The notes under the pieces were generated by a model that did not search any database, was not told where the DNA came from, and worked only from the letters and a program-made list of their open reading frames with translations. From the NCBI GenBank assembly GCA_022661535.1, contig JAKULF010000006.1, forward strand, positions 1,607,001-1,671,000: a DNA stretch of 64,000 nucleotides. Reading direction: 5' to 3'. This document shows positions 1-12,000 of the stretch, piece by piece; position 1 is the stretch's first letter; the number at the start of each line of letters is the position of its first letter. The position numbers were made by a program, and so were the translations under genes. The stretch is from Eutypa lata (lineage: Eukaryota > Ascomycota > Sordariomycetes > Xylariales > Diatrypaceae).

Positions 1-798
1 CATGTTATGGACTGATTTCCCTTGCCTCGCATGGCATCGCATCGGGATGGACCCTCGCTCGACCCAGCCTCTTGGGACCATCTCGGTTCCCCTAGGGCCA
101 TGGCATTTTTCCATCTCGCTTCCTATCACCTCGTGCGGACTTCTCCTATTTGGGAAGTTCGCGAAGAAGAAGGGGGAAAAAAACATCGTGCCATTGCGGC
201 ATGAGATCGATCGCCAGGCACGTTGTGAAGGGCATGAGGAGAGCTTATTCACATTTTGGCGAACCCCACCCCGAGGGCTTGGCCGTCCCCGTTGTGGAGC
301 CTGTCGCTCCTTGGCTATGCTATTCCTGGGGGAAGACAACGATCCGCCGTATAGATGCGTGCCGTCATGGCACGTGGGGTCCCATCGCATCGTACGTAGC
401 TTTCGCGATAGGAATCGAGACCCTGTATAGGCAGGCCTTTTTCCCTTTTTTTGGTTTGTTTTGTTCGTTTTTGGTACTATTGATTTTACTTGTCCGGTCC
501 AGTTCCTGGGCAAGGGGATGAAGCCGAGAAATTCATATTGTTTATTGTTCCTGGTGACTCCACGAGTTCTCAGTCGTGAAAATGAAAGTTTGGGAGGGAA
601 AGGAGGGTTTCTGAGTTACCGACATGTGTGAAGTAGGCAGTCACAACAGCAGTATTCATAGAATATTTCGTCTACAATGCGAATCAACAAGGTAAGTTGA
701 AGAAGCTGGGGGGAAGGGTGTGCATGTTTATTTTTCTCTCCATTTGCCAATCCTTCCTCTCATTAAGAAGATACCGTCACTTGTTGATAAATCGAATC
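1..798. other. Left-end region with no supported gene
   Basis: Overlapping plus-strand open frames run through the first 520 bases, but they overlap in different frames, have skewed composition and resemble no family I know. I see no splice-linked conserved segment. It could be the UTR or end of a gene lying outside the window. Confidence 0.4.
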
Positions 799-1186
799 TC
801 AAAGTGACCATATCAAGCCCACGGATCTTGCATGTCCTTTGATGATGATGACGACGGCTCCCCCCCCCCCATCGTAGGAGTTATCACTACTTGCTGCCGT
901 TTGGGGCTTCATCCTCAGGGCCCTATCCCACTTAGCGCGAGCATCTACGACTTTCTGCGCTTCGGTGTAGTACCAGCCGTCGATGATACCCATCGGAAGG
1001 GCAAAAATGGCGGCGGAGCCCCAGATCATTCGGGCCTGTCGAGACCCGGACTGCGCCCCCCCGAGCCACTGCAAGATCCAGGCACTAGATAGATACCAGG
1101 ATTATGGGGTCCCGGATGAACCAGCTGAACGGGCCGTTTTCAATGGCCGCCTGCTGCATCCGCGTCGGCTGCGCCGGTGCGAGCAT
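799..1186 (-). CDS. Candidate small single-membrane-span protein, family unknown
   Basis: I do not recognise this gene. An ATG at 1186 opens 30 codons (1186-1097) ending in IRDPIIL, followed by a GTATCT donor at 1096. A downstream frame in the same phase ends at 799 and carries a hydrophobic stretch (MIWGSAAIFALPMGIIDGWY) followed by a charged helix-like segment (TEAQKVVDARAKWDRAL). Three AG acceptors keep the frame: 1069 (a 28-base intron, too short), 1051 (46 bases) and 1036 (61 bases). With the last two the product is about 109-114 residues: a short hydrophilic N-terminus, one membrane span, and a basic or Gly-rich tail. The balanced amino-acid use of both halves suggests real coding sequence. 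Alternatives are a pseudogene, or a chance frame starting at the internal Met. Confidence 0.4.
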
Positions 1187-2782
1187 ATTGGACGACGAGG
1201 ACCCCGATATTGCTTCTCGCCTATCTATCTGTCTGTAGCGCCAAGTATATTTTTAAGTACGTAGTTGATGCGATATATTTGCTGTCGCAAATGACCGTTC
1301 TGGATGAGTGTACCTCTGAAGATTTATGGTAAAGTCATTATCAAGGGGAGACTTCTTGAGTTGGCATGATCATCATCAGACCACCATATCCGTGGCTGCT
1401 GGTCCAATTACAGCTGACATATAACTACTGGTGGCATCTGGAGAAACCTTCCACGTCTAAGTATGTAGTTACCTACCTATGCTCTCTATTCAGCTTGAAA
1501 TAGTGTGACTTATGCCTTAACCACGTGAAGAGGCTATATTTATGAGATTCAAGACTGTATATACTTGAAATATACCTATACTTAATACTGCAACTCATTG
1601 ACCCCTCTTTTATAGCGAACGTCCATCTGTACATATTCTGTGTGTGTTGTGCTGTCTGGTGATAACTTCATATAAGACTGCTAAGAAACACTCAGCATGC
1701 TTATTTTGCGTACCACAAGCTGAATATAGCCCCGAATACTTTGGACTTTCGCTTTCAAATTCGGAATTTCTTGATATCCTTAATATTACCTATCTGCAGA
1801 GATAGCCAGCGGCCAGATTCAAGTGAAACAAGGCCCGGTTGTGCTAAGGCCAATATACCCTCCCCACAGGTGGGAAACTCTGTAGGATGCTAGTACCTAG
1901 GTAATTAAACGGCCTTGGTCAGTTTTAACACATCGCCACCCAGGCAGTTATGAATTTGTAATTGAGGCCTACTAGATAGTAATATGCCTGACTGCTATGC
2001 AGCTTTCAAAACATCAATCTACCTACCTAGGTAGCCAATCAAAGTGACTACGTAGTCAAGAATTCATAGGTTCACATACATATACACATGTAGGCATAGG
2101 CTACCCCAACCTCGATATAAGAGAGGTGGTACTTATAGAATGATCTTGTGCAAGATTTCAGTAAGTTAGAGTAGTCTCACATACCTACCTCTTATATTTA
2201 GCAATAAGTCACTTGATACACCATTCAATGGTTTCATACTACGTATTACCAACTGTAATATCGAAGCATATCATTCACGTACCGGAGTGAACAGCTTTAT
2301 TCCTATAAACTTATAAAACTCGTGAAAATGCATGCATCTTTGTCTAAGACTTCAACATCAATGATAAAAGCCAAGCCGGTTCCTTTCCGAACATTAGAGC
2401 CCCTGCACGTTTGTGCATTAGTTAGGTACATAGATAGGTCGTTCCTGTGCCTCATAAATCTGATTGGTAGATTTGATAGGCTAGATCTATGGTAGGTCCA
2501 CTATATTTCTAGGTTAAAAGTCTATTTCTAGGATAAAAAGCCCCATCAACCGTTTGGGCCACGTAACTACAGGTACTTACTTCCCTTATCCATACATACA
2601 TACATATATAGCTCTTATCAGCTTTCACGTCGACGATGTTTGCGACCACTCGACGTCCCACCAACACAATCCTTTTCGAAGTCATTTGTCGGGACCCCGG
2701 ATAACTTATACCTCCATCGTCGACATTGATTGTAACGAAATCATCGACACTTCTAAGATCAGAACATGCTACATCTCCAAAC
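1187..2782. other. Intergenic, AT-rich, upstream of ALG7
   Basis: No gene is supported. The stretch is AT-rich and carries many TACCTA/TAGGTA motifs, including the perfect palindrome CTACCTAGGTAG at 2023-2034. The last few hundred bases should hold the ALG7 promoter and 5' UTR. Confidence 0.6.
2023..2034. repeat. Dispersed palindrome CTACCTAGGTAG (representative copy)
   Basis: The same palindrome occurs at 26511-26522, and the TACCTAGGTA core occurs at 59737-59746 and 63868-63877. Near or half copies lie at about 9721-9733, 32451-32463, 37915-37925, 38038-38049, 45707-45722, 51341-51360 and 52604-52617. Nearly all are intergenic or intronic. Confidence 0.8.
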
Positions 2783-4368
2783 ATGGCGCGCACGACAACC
2801 ACTTCCTCTTCCCCCACTCTCTCCCGATCCGAGACCCTCTACCTATCGGCGCTCTCTGTCGTTTGCGCCATCATTCTCGCTCGCAGTTTCGAGAACGGCG
2901 AGGGCGAGCCCCTAATCGCGTCGCTATGTTTCAGCGGTCTCGCCTTCGCCGCCAGCTATGCCATGATCCAATGGCTCGGACCAACCTTCGTCAATGCCGG
3001 CCTGAAAGGTCGCGATCTGTCCAAACTCAACAACAAGCACTACCTGCCGGAGTGTATGGGCGCCATCTGTGCCGTGGTGTACCTCTTCGCCATGATCGTC
3101 TTTATTCTTATCCCGTTCTACAAGGACATAGTGGTCGCAACTAGCGGAGGCGGCAACAGAGACGTGGTTATGAACATAGAATATGTACAGAAGGGCAGGC
3201 TACTACATAAGTTCCCGCATAGCAAGGTATGTACATATATTACTTCCAACCCAATTCTCACTGCGTTGAATAAATGGAGTGAGAGCTGAACAAAATTTAA
3301 TATCCGTAGCTGGCCTCGTTCCTATCTGCCATCATATCCCTCCACTCCATCACCATCCTCGGCTTTGGCGACGACCTATTTGACATCCGCTGGCGTCACA
3401 AGTTCTTCATCCCAGCATTCGCATCGATCCCGCTGCTAGTGATCTACTTTGTCGACTTCGGAGTAACATCAATCGTCTTACCGACCTTCCTCCAACCCTA
3501 CGCTGGCCGTGAGCTGCTCGACCTAGGTGCTCTCTACTACGCCTACATGGCAGCGCTGTGCATCTTCAGTCCGAACAGCATCAACATCCTAGCAGGGATC
3601 AACGGGATCGAAGTGTCGCAGAGCGTAGTAATCGCATCCCTACTAGCCTTCAACGACGTCTTATACCTAACAACACCATACCCGCACCCAGCGACGGACT
3701 CGCACCTATTCTCGCTGTACTTCCTGCTGCCATTCCTAGGGGTCAGTCTCGCCCTACTGGCCCACAACTGGTACCCGGCGCGCGTCTTCGTCGGCGACAC
3801 GTACTGCTACTTCGCGGGGATGGTGTTCGCCGCCGTTAGCATCCTCGGCCACTTCTCCAAGACGCTCGTGCTCCTCCTGATCCCGCAGATCTTCAACTTC
3901 CTCTACAGCGTCCCGCAGCTCTTCAAGCTGGTGCCGTGCCCGCGGCACCGGCTGCCCCACTTCAACGCCCGCACCGGCCTGCTGGAGCCCAGCGTCACCC
4001 GCTGGGGACTTGGTGGTGGAAAGGACGATGACAATGACGATGATGACGAAGAAGAAGAAGGCAAGAACAGGAAGGTCGACAGTAAGAAACAGCCGCGCCC
4101 TGTGGTCGCGCAGGTCTTGCGTCTGCTGGCCCGCTTCAAGCTGCTGAGTGTCGAGGAGGATGCGCAGGGCCGCATCGTGGAGACGAGCAACTTCACCCTC
4201 CTGAACCTCTGGCTCGTCTGGCGCGGCCCCATGAGAGAGGACCGCCTCGCGCTGGAGATCACCGCCCTGCAGATCGCTCTGGGCCTTTTCGGCCTGGTAG
4301 TCAGACACAAGCTGGCCCTCCTGGTCTTTAAGGAGGACAACCTAGGACTGCTGCACAGCATGGTTTAA
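2783..4368 (+). CDS. ALG7: UDP-GlcNAc:dolichyl-phosphate GlcNAc-1-P transferase (ALG7/GPT)
   Basis: This ER membrane enzyme transfers GlcNAc-1-phosphate from UDP-GlcNAc to dolichyl phosphate, the first step of N-glycan precursor synthesis and the target of tunicamycin in this family. Two exons, 2783-3226 and 3310-4368, flank an 83-base GTATGT...GTAG intron and give 500 residues, the usual family size. I chose the ATG at 2783 (MARTTTT...) because it sits just before the first membrane segment; an upstream in-frame Met at 2726 is less likely. Visible family marks are the Asp pair in LGFGDDLFDIRWRHK (D169-D170), NSINILAGINGIEVSQ, the FVGDTYCYFAGM loop and the CPRHRLPHFN segment. About ten hydrophobic spans alternate with short loops. 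An Asp/Glu run (about residues 387-402) with basic residues after it interrupts the last cytosolic loop and looks lineage-specific. Confidence 0.95.
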
Positions 4369-6226
4369 GAGAAAGCAGCAGAGAGGACAAGACAACAACA
4401 GGCACAACAACAGGCACAAAAGAAGCACCCAAAAAAAAAAAAAGAACTTTAGACTATAAAATCACGCGAACGAACGAACGAATGTACGAATGTACGAATA
4501 TAACACAATGCATGACGGGAGGAAGATGTTAGATATACCCCTATTTTCTTTATGGAAAAAGGTCATTCTTCTCTCTACTTGTAGATAAAGGGGTACAGAG
4601 AGAGATAGAGAGAGAGAGAGGTCTCTTACATTTGCACTTTATCTGGCTGGCTATAGGATTTTCAAAAGCCAATAATAACACAGAACACAGACACAGACAC
4701 GCATGCGCACACACATGCGGTGATGTATTTAGGGAAATGGACGGACGGATGGATGGATGGATCATTATATTAGCTTTTGCATTATCAAATGAACAACAAT
4801 CAAACAAACAAACACACTTGGTTTTTTTCTTCTAACCTTGCAGATCAGTGACTTTCTTCCTCCTGAGATATATAAACAGGTAGGTATGTATGTGTATGTA
4901 TAGTCTAATGTACAAGGTTGTCTGCCTGTGGTTATGCACTGTATGTGTGCCAGGTATTTACTTTCTGGCAGGCCCTAGTATACATATCTACATACTTAAT
5001 CTATTCCTTTCCTTCTACCTCTGATCCCCCTTTATTGTTGCCATGCATTAGACACATACGTAGGTAATATTAGGTAAATGGGAAATAAGAGGTAGGTCGA
5101 TCTGCAAGTGCGTAGTTACCTACATGCATGTAACAAGCAAACAAATCAAACATACATGAGAACAAAGACAATCAGTCAGTCACCTTTTGTCATTTATATC
5201 GTGCCTACAAGGTAAGTAAGCAGAACCAACCAACCTACTTAGAACCAACTCAAGCACACTCACTTATCCTACTTTTACTCAGTTACCTATATCTCCACCT
5301 ATTACCATCTACAACATACATGAGAGCAGCAAACCCATCCATCGTCACCTATTCGAAGGCACGAATTTAACACTCACTCACACATCATCATTCAGTCAAT
5401 AATGTGAAGTGGCCAGAATATGTATTTGAACGTTCAAATTCCTTTTTGAAATTTTTTCATTGATGATAAGCCTCGTAAAGCAAAGGCTTATAACAGATGC
5501 CGAAGCAACAGCAGCGGCAGCATTAGCAAAATGCCATCGTCATTTGCCGCTTTACCTAGTTCCTTCCTCCCTCCCTCTCTCGATCGTTTTGCTGCTAATA
5601 GATAATCCATATTTCCTGCCAGCCATAATAGTAAAAAAAAAAAAGCGCCCACCGTCATCGCCTTAGGTATCCGAACCCGTGTGGTTTTAAAAAACCGCTC
5701 TAGTAGTACATACATGATGGTATATGAATACTTCCCTCCTGCCGAGAAAAAGAAGACTTTTAACTCCCGCCGCCTTGTTTTCTTTCCCGGCCGAAAGATG
5801 TGCCATAGAAGAATCTCATGAAGGACTTCTACGAGGACATCCAATCTTTCGCCCGCTATAATAAACAGATAGCATCTGTCCGACAGATTGCAGGTTTTGC
5901 CTCGGGGAAAGAATCTTTTTAAAATCCACACATGACGGATTACCGTAAGACCGTGTACACCTTGATCAAATGCCCGCTTTTAACGCCAGACGCAGAAAAC
6001 GCCGCCATCAGCTGAATATCTGCCCCCATTCGTGTTCATAATGAACCTGTCCGAGAAAAATCAAAAGCGTAACAGAGAAGAGTATCAGGAAGTGAATACG
6101 TCCAAGGTAAGCAAGCAGAATGGCGAGCTATGGAACGGTATGCCCCATCGGCAAATCCCGCTCTTATATATTACAAAATAAATATGGTGTAATGACTGTT
6201 TAACACAATGTCGTGGAAATTGTACT
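4369..6226. repeat. Intergenic region with simple repeats
   Basis: This lies between the convergent ALG7 and SET3-like genes. It has A-runs near 4430, an ACGA/ATGTACGA tandem at about 4467-4500, a GAGA run at about 4600-4620, (GGAT)n at about 4745-4761 and CA/CAAA-rich tracts. A 147-codon minus-strand frame (5488-5931) is low complexity and not convincing. I see no gene. Confidence 0.6.
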
Positions 6227-9001
6227 TCAGGGATCCGAAGTTCTTTCGACGGCAGGAGAGTCGAGCATCACTGTGTCGGTTGTAGTGGGCGACTTGGCTT
6301 CTTCGGAGACCGGTGTTGGTGGTTTAAGCGAAGTCACCGCAGGCCTCGCAGCAGCAGCTTTGTTCATCCTACTCTTGGTATAGTCGCTAAGGCTTAATTT
6401 CTTTTTCACAGGACTAGGGTGAGCGGCAACGCCGTTCACAGCTGGTGGTGCGAATGGACTTGACAGATTGCTGCTAGTAAAAGGCGACTGGACTGTGCTT
6501 GTAGCTGCGGATGAAGGAGCATTGGTAGTCGAAGCCGTAGGGACCGAACTATCGAAAGCAGGGACAGGGGGTAGTTGTACGCGCAACTCGGGTGTTTTGG
6601 ACTTGATGCTTCCATTTACGGGGTCGTCGTGGGTACGTGGTGTGTCGGAATCCACCAATGGTAAGGATGGAGCATCAGCCATAGGGGTATCAGTTGAGTG
6701 TTCCATGATTGGTATTGGCGGTTTGTTTCCGGCGTCCGTCGCCATAAGTGCGCTGGGAAATGTGTGCTCTGTTGTAGGGGAGTCAAGATCCATCTTAATC
6801 AACGCGGAGACGACGGACGTTGGGGAGGCGGCCACCACACTACTTCGTCGTCGTTCTAACTCGCTTGCACGTTCGCGGTGCCGGTTTCCCAGCAACTTCT
6901 TTGCTAGTGAAACGACCCTCTTCTTCGGCTTTGGAGTCTGATGAGCGGAACTATACCACTCTCCTTCTACAGGATCCGTCTGTACAGAAGCATCGCAATA
7001 TTCTGGACGACCCTGCGAAGAACGCCGCGAAGGGATGGGAATAGAGCCTTGCATCCTGGGCATATCCGGTGCGCTTGGCGACAACCCGCTAGCTGGTGAC
7101 CTTGAAACGCTTCGTTTGGAAGTACTAGCGTCAACATACCGACGTTCGGACGACCCATTGAGACCAGCGGAGGCCTGGCTTGCGGAGCTGCGTTGTTTCG
7201 GCTTTGTGGTAGTCGCAGAACTACTAGTACCATCTGATATCCGTTTCTTCTTCCGAGGAGGGGGTTGCTGCTCCATGCGGCGAAAGGTATCTTCAACCAT
7301 TTGAACCTTGCGTTTGTCCCTGTCCGTGAGCTCAGTCAATACCCCCAAGGTGTCAAATGAGCCTTGCCGAGCCGGCGTCATATCCCGACTGGGCGGTTTA
7401 CTTCGAGAGGAGCCCGAGTCGTTATCTGCACCGTCGTCACCCTGGCCCTCACTAGGGGCGCGACTGTTACCGGTGCTTGTGGGCGAAACTGCGTTAGTCT
7501 TGGGCTTGCGGGACTTCTTCTTGGTCGCATTCGACCTGGTCTGTGTCCTGGTGATGTATGTCCGATAAAAACGAACAAACGCACAATCATCTCTTAAGTC
7601 GCAGGCGCAACCACCATACTCAGAGAGAACGGTATATATCCAAGAGGCAATCGTTTGGTATCTCTCCACTTCATTCACGTCGAATTCCGGCTGAATACTT
7701 GTGTCTTCATCACCAAGGCCAAGTAGCTGCAACATCCGTGTCCTGTCATCTTTCGGCCACCGAAAATCCCAAGGTATTGTTATCTGTTCGTTCGGTGCTA
7801 TCTGCCGGTCGCTCACAAGCCAGAAATGGTATTCGGAGCCACCAGACAGGTATGTTTCTAGAACGGCATTGGGTTTGCAGCTCCGTCTCACATACCGTGC
7901 CACAGAGCCTTCTTTTCTCGTATCGATATAGATGGGAAGAAGAGGGTGGAAGAAAACGAAAGGAAGTGGTGAACTCAATTCTGCCCATCGGTTCTCAGGA
8001 TCTTCACAATAGTTCTTCTGAATTCCAATTTGACCATTGAGTTCAACCAGCGGGACGTCTTTCTCAATTGCGCTTGGGGTCGACAAGTATTGCCAGTGAA
8101 GAACAGCATCTTGAGTCTGCTTCTTTGTATGTCCCATCACTGGGGGCCTCTTGAGCTCGTCGATATTCGAAGGCAAAGTCTCGAAGACATCACTAAAATC
8201 GCAACCGGTTTCTTGTTTTAGCTTGTCGCGGTCGCGAAGCCATAAAGATAAGACATTAGAAATAACAAGACTGGCAAATGAATTAGTCTGAACGAGCGAC
8301 ACGTCACTATCGTCATTGTATAAATTCATGAAGCCACTCGAATAATTGTGAATTTCGGCTTCCAGTGGCAAATCCGGCGGTGTTGTAGCAGGACTTGGTG
8401 GATGACCATGAGGATTCCCAGGTTTGTGATATGGCGGGCTTCGCTTTGGATTCTGAGAGCTGATGGACTGGCTAGATCGGTGTGTGCTTTTGGACTTCTT
8501 ATGCTGATGTATTGATGAGGTGTCATAGACCTGTTTCGCGTTGATTTCGGAACCAGTATGACCATTCACTTGAGCATCATTCGGCTTAGCTTTCTTCTTC
8601 TGGCTTTTGGATGGCGGTCGCTTCTTATTTCTCTCGAGGGTTTCTGTCGTGTTAGGTTTGCCCTGCCGTAGGCTCTGTCGCTCGAAGGCGCGCTGACGGT
8701 CGAGGGGGCGAGGCTTGCAGTCGGCGCATGAATGGGCGAAATCCTCTCTATACGCGTCCTGGGTATTGTGTGGGTAGAAACATTCGATATGTTGCCACGT
8801 ATCACATGTTTCGCAGTAGATGGTGTTCCCGTCATCGTCAGAGAAGCCACAGATACACTTGATGGTATAGGGCTCTTCATCGACCACCTCGATCTTACTA
8901 GGCACATGATGCAGCAAGGCAGTTGTGGCTTTGGGACTGATGGCGGTCGTCTGACTCGGAGTCACTAGAGGTGTTGACAGCGGTGGGAGCTTTTCTGTCA
9001 T
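6227..9001 (-). CDS. SET3: SET3-type PHD finger and SET domain protein
   Basis: This is a chromatin protein of the Set3/MLL5 type; yeast Set3 is the scaffold of a histone deacetylase complex that reads H3K4 methylation. One uninterrupted 924-codon frame runs from ATG 9001 to the stop at 6227. A PHD finger lies at about residues 46-97 (Cys4-His-Cys3 pattern, from IKCICGF through ETCDTWQHIECF to CADC). A basic low-complexity linker follows (100-210). A SET domain at about 306-413 contains YVRRSCKPNAVLETY and ITIPWDF. The usual catalytic NHS is replaced by RRS, as is typical of Set3/MLL5, so methyltransferase activity is doubtful. The long C-terminus is disordered and rich in Ser/Pro/Thr. A 5'-leader frame stops four bases before this ATG. 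Orthology to SET3 is inferred from domain order. Confidence 0.9.
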   Translation of the reverse strand: MTEKLPPLSTPLVTPSQTTAISPKATTALLHHVPSKIEVVDEEPYTIKCICGFSDDDGNTIYCETCDTWQHIECFYPHNTQDAYREDFAHSCADCKPRPLDRQRAFERQSLRQGKPNTTETLERNKKRPPSKSQKKKAKPNDAQVNGHTGSEINAKQVYDTSSIHQHKKSKSTHRSSQSISSQNPKRSPPYHKPGNPHGHPPSPATTPPDLPLEAEIHNYSSGFMNLYNDDSDVSLVQTNSFASLVISNVLSLWLRDRDKLKQETGCDFSDVFETLPSNIDELKRPPVMGHTKKQTQDAVLHWQYLSTPSAIEKDVPLVELNGQIGIQKNYCEDPENRWAELSSPLPFVFFHPLLPIYIDTRKEGSVARYVRRSCKPNAVLETYLSGGSEYHFWLVSDRQIAPNEQITIPWDFRWPKDDRTRMLQLLGLGDEDTSIQPEFDVNEVERYQTIASWIYTVLSEYGGCACDLRDDCAFVRFYRTYITRTQTRSNATKKKSRKPKTNAVSPTSTGNSRAPSEGQGDDGADNDSGSSRSKPPSRDMTPARQGSFDTLGVLTELTDRDKRKVQMVEDTFRRMEQQPPPRKKKRISDGTSSSATTTKPKQRSSASQASAGLNGSSERRYVDASTSKRSVSRSPASGLSPSAPDMPRMQGSIPIPSRRSSQGRPEYCDASVQTDPVEGEWYSSAHQTPKPKKRVVSLAKKLLGNRHRERASELERRRSSVVAASPTSVVSALIKMDLDSPTTEHTFPSALMATDAGNKPPIPIMEHSTDTPMADAPSLPLVDSDTPRTHDDPVNGSIKSKTPELRVQLPPVPAFDSSVPTASTTNAPSSAATSTVQSPFTSSNLSSPFAPPAVNGVAAHPSPVKKKLSLSDYTKSRMNKAAAARPAVTSLKPPTPVSEEAKSPTTTDTVMLDSPAVERTSDP

Positions 9002-12000
9002 AATCTAACAGACACCAAACGAGGCAGTTGGGTGTCGGAGTTCTAGAAAGGGTTGTTTAACGATGTGATAAGGATGGCATGACGACGAAGCGGCGTTCGA
9101 CGCAACTGTGGTTTGTTGGCGTGTCGGAAGGTGAGAGTCGTCTCCTGTATGGACCATCCGTTTCAGTCGCAATCGAAATATCGCGTTATTGTTGGGTTTT
9201 AGCAGATTGGCAAGTTCGGTAGTAAAGGACTCGAAGAGTGGACGAGGACAGTCACAAAGGATAGGTCGAAGACAAAGGAAAACTTGTCGATTCAAGGTAC
9301 GTTTGAGAGCGATGCTCAATCGTCAGAATGCGAATATCAAGATAAGATGCCACAGTAGTGGGTGTTTAGGAAGGTAACAGAACAAGAAGTACTGTTGGCC
9401 TAGTCGCGATGGGGGGGTGGGCAATAACCGAAAGGGCAAAATCTCGATTTTGGAAGGATCCAATGCGCCTAGAGGATAAGAGGGTATAGATGGAATTATA
9501 TCGTGTCGTTGGTAAGGGCCAGGAGTCAAGTAAATTAAAACTCTTTCTTGGTCGTATTGAGAAAGCGTGAATTTGTCGTGTTCGAAAGAAAATTGTTTTC
9601 GTCGGGGCGTGTTGGTGGTAAAAGGAGGATGAGGAGGGATGAGAGAATGGGGATGGGACGGACAGAATTGATTGAGAGATCGAGTGAGAGAAGGAATACC
9701 TAGACCAAGTCCACACAGACGTACCTACCTAGGCCTGTATAGCTGTGCAGGTACGAAGGTAAGAAGACAGAGAATGCGCACCAAGCAAAAAGCAGAAGAG
9801 GGACTGGCTGGCAGGCGGACGGGCGGACTGACTGACTGGCTGGCTGGCTGTCTGGCTGTCTAGCACTACTAGAGCAGCAACAGTGGCAGCACCTGGGCAG
9901 CAGGCAGGTAACTATTGGGGATTGTACCGTCCGCAGGGCAGTGTAGTGCAGCGGTGCAGCGCGAAAGCTGTGCGGTGCGTGCGGTCCAGTGCCCTTTGCT
10001 TTCCCTCGATTGTCTCCTATTGAACCGGGGGAACAGCACTAGAGATGTACCAACCAGAGAGTGTGTGTTCTGGAACGCCATTGGTACTTGGTGAGAGAAA
10101 TAGTGGAGATGAGGGGGTAACTGTGCCTAATCGGGGTGTGGCTCTCTTCTGGTAGTGGTGGACGGGGTTCTGCTGTAGGTAGGCATGTATTGTATGGTAT
10201 GTATTATACATACAAAACAAAACACAAATCCTCAATGATGGAACTTTCGGCATCTCAGAATTTCTAAGGATTCTTTCTCTCACCTTTACCCCGAGGTAGT
10301 GGAGAAAGTTGAAAGGGGGAAAGAAGATAGAACTTACATTGTCACATAATGAAAGTGTCACCATTGCTGCTTGTGGTAAGCAATGAGGAGGGGGGGGGAT
10401 ATTGTAACATTTGAAGATAAGAGAAATGGTGTGTATTTGGGGGAAATGCTGAGAAATCGCAATGAAATGCGAGTTCGATCCACCGAGGGGGACCAAGCTA
10501 GGGGAATTGGGGGATACATACACGATGCACGCCAACCACTAGGTTGTTCGTAGTCCATGAATGGAGGGAAACCTTGAATTGATTGAATGGCAACATTGAA
10601 GCTAGGGCCACCTTAATGCTTGGGTACCCTATCCGCTCAAATTTGGATTGGAAGGCAAGGGAAGGGAAGGAAAAAAGTGTGAGCAAATGGGATTTTTCAT
10701 GGGCGGACTGGCTGGGCTAACTATGCCGCTGTGTCTTCCTTCAAGAAAAAGAAATGTGGCTACTCACATGTATCACCTCTAAGGAATTATCTAGTCCCAA
10801 AGGGTAATAGTCTAATACCAACCAAATTGAGAGAATCACGGACATAAATCCATTCGACCCGACAAACCCCCGCATGCCCGTTCATCGTCTGCCTGGATTC
10901 TTTCCCAACGTAGAAAAGGCGCGCTGCTGTAGACAAAAATTTTGGGCGGGGAGGCTTGTCCTCGCAACAAGTGAGAAGATACCTCTAGTTAGTTCAGTTC
11001 AGTTCTTGAAGCAAAAAACACATGAGGAATTATTCCAGTCAAGCTCCATAACGTATGAATAAATGGCTAATCATGCCCTCCTTTTTGGTCCTGAGCAAGA
11101 ATAGGAATGAAACAAGCATCATTCTTGTTAAAAGCTGTTTGATGACATAAGAGCTTATCACCACGACGAAACTCGACAGCTGCGAGCGAGAAGATGATGT
11201 GGAAGGGATGGGTAGATAGTAGGTAGGTATTGGCAGAATGTTGGCTCTAAATGTGGTGGTGGCTCTCAGGTGAAAGTAGGGTAGATACAAAGTCTTCAAT
11301 TTAAGGGAAAAGCTTTTTATGTCATGACGAAAATAGGCTTTGCTTGGGGGAAGCCTACAACAACCTTTGCCACCCCCTGACACAGTGTCGAGGAGACAAC
11401 ACATGATACTTAATTAAGGACCTCATGCCAGCCTAGATTGGTAGGTTGGCAACAAAATCATAAAAGGCACAGTCTGAAATGTCGACGTGGCCTTCGTTAC
11501 ACCACGGGGTCTTAGGGTTTAACTACTAGTTGGGATGTACTTAATGAAACTAGCAGCACGGCACGTATATAGCACGTAATGAGTTTATGCTACCCGTTAT
11601 CTAGTCGTAGTACGCACTTCCGTTCAAAACGGATATGGTTGTATGTTTCACCAAGATGTAAAATCATTCTGTTGTTTCGCCAGTTTCGAATAACTACAAG
11701 ATACAATTTAATATCCTAAAAGAACTACATATGTAAGCACCCCTTGGCAGGAGCATTTCGCAAGTGTAAATAGAAACCCCAATCCATTACCGGCAGTCGG
11801 AAATATCTTGTTGGGAGTACAATTGAGTGACCGAGGCGACCCAAGAACTCTAATGAAGCAATTCAGGGTTATCTCACCTCGGATCCAATGCCGAACCAGT
11901 GGTTCAATATGTAGGTATTTCTACTGGTACATACATCCTCGTGAATCCCTCCCTGACCGCTGTTCCGGAGACGGCAGAACGCCGCTGCGCCGATGCTCGG

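Noticed and set aside
2..521. Two overlapping plus frames at the left edge
   Set aside because: Both are Arg/Pro/Trp-rich chance-like translations in different frames. Neither could be supported.
3754..4361. Minus-strand frames of 152-184 codons
   Set aside because: Antisense shadows of the ALG7 second exon, which has clear family motifs on the plus strand.
5488..5931. Minus-strand frame of 147 codons
   Set aside because: Low-complexity Leu/Lys/Phe-rich sequence including an A-run, with no family resemblance or splice partners.
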